Source: Pontibacterium sp049603715 (lineage in GTDB: Bacteria; Pseudomonadota; Gammaproteobacteria; Pseudomonadales; Balneatricaceae). Taken from it: DNA of 41,707 nt. Made by a program: the position numbers and the translations under genes. The notes beneath the pieces were generated by a model, which saw only the letters and a program-made list of their open reading frames with translations, was not told the origin of the DNA and ran no database searches. Below, piece by piece: positions 41,704 through 41,707 of the stretch; position 1 is the first letter of the stretch; every line of letters starts with the position of its first letter. Where the stretch lies: contig JBMYSW010000030.1 of NCBI GenBank assembly GCA_049603715.1, positions 1-41,707 of the forward strand. The letters run 5' to 3'.

Positions 41704-41707
41704 TTGG

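Noticed and set aside
1..41707. Mobile elements, CRISPR arrays, prophage or defence genes
   Set aside because: No transposase, integrase, direct-repeat array, tRNA-associated attachment site or defence protein was recognised; gene order is largely core genome.

Overview
The window reads as chromosomal DNA of a free-living, probably marine, gammaproteobacterium. The core gene strings coaBC-dut-algC-argB-slmA, rpmB-rpmG-mutM, gpmI-envC-ctpA-yibQ and yibN-grxC-secB are typical of Pseudomonas/Marinobacter/Cellvibrio-like lineages. The genus cannot be fixed from the sequence alone. I see no phage, insertion sequence, CRISPR array or defence island.

Layout. (1) 1-347: a strong stable-RNA-type promoter points left out of the window, probably the start of an rRNA operon. 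(2) 348-4202: DUF502 membrane protein, the glyoxalase-II-like hydrolase gloC, and thiC behind a TPP riboswitch. (3) 4253-17460: a catabolic island for aldaric acids. It holds two tripartite tricarboxylate transporter (TTT) sets, galactarate dehydratase (garD), 5-dehydro-4-deoxyglucarate dehydratase (kdgD), a GntR/FCD regulator, a 2-oxoglutarate semialdehyde dehydrogenase and an AEC-family permease. Read together they take up galactarate (or a related diacid) and convert it through 5-dehydro-4-deoxyglucarate and 2-oxoglutarate semialdehyde to 2-oxoglutarate. A shared 10-base motif lies in front of the three main transcription units. (4) About 17576-17720: an unannotated intergenic RNA candidate with many ANGGA motifs and a terminal hairpin, resembling the CsrA/RsmA-sequestering RNAs (CsrB/RsmY/RsmZ type). 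(5) 17903-28648: a glycosyltransferase/PAP2/hydrolase group, mutM, ribosomal proteins L33 and L28, radC, and coaBC-dut-algC-argB-slmA followed by a TSUP permease. (6) 28641-35497: the gpmI-envC-ctpA-yibQ operon for glycolysis and cell-wall remodelling, then divergent yibN-grxC-secB. (7) 35593-41551: a ZIP-like metal transporter, arfB and an IMPACT-family protein, then a tcuA-tcuB-gntR-TSUP cluster for oxidation of tricarballylate or a similar carboxylate, with a TTGTATACAA operator candidate before tcuA.

The observations most worth testing are the CsrB/RsmZ-like RNA, the repeated TAYGATGTAT motif linking the aldarate operons, strong hairpins placed at the same spot (between tctC and tctB) in both transporter operons, and the inverted repeat at the right edge. 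Most other regions are ordinary core genome.
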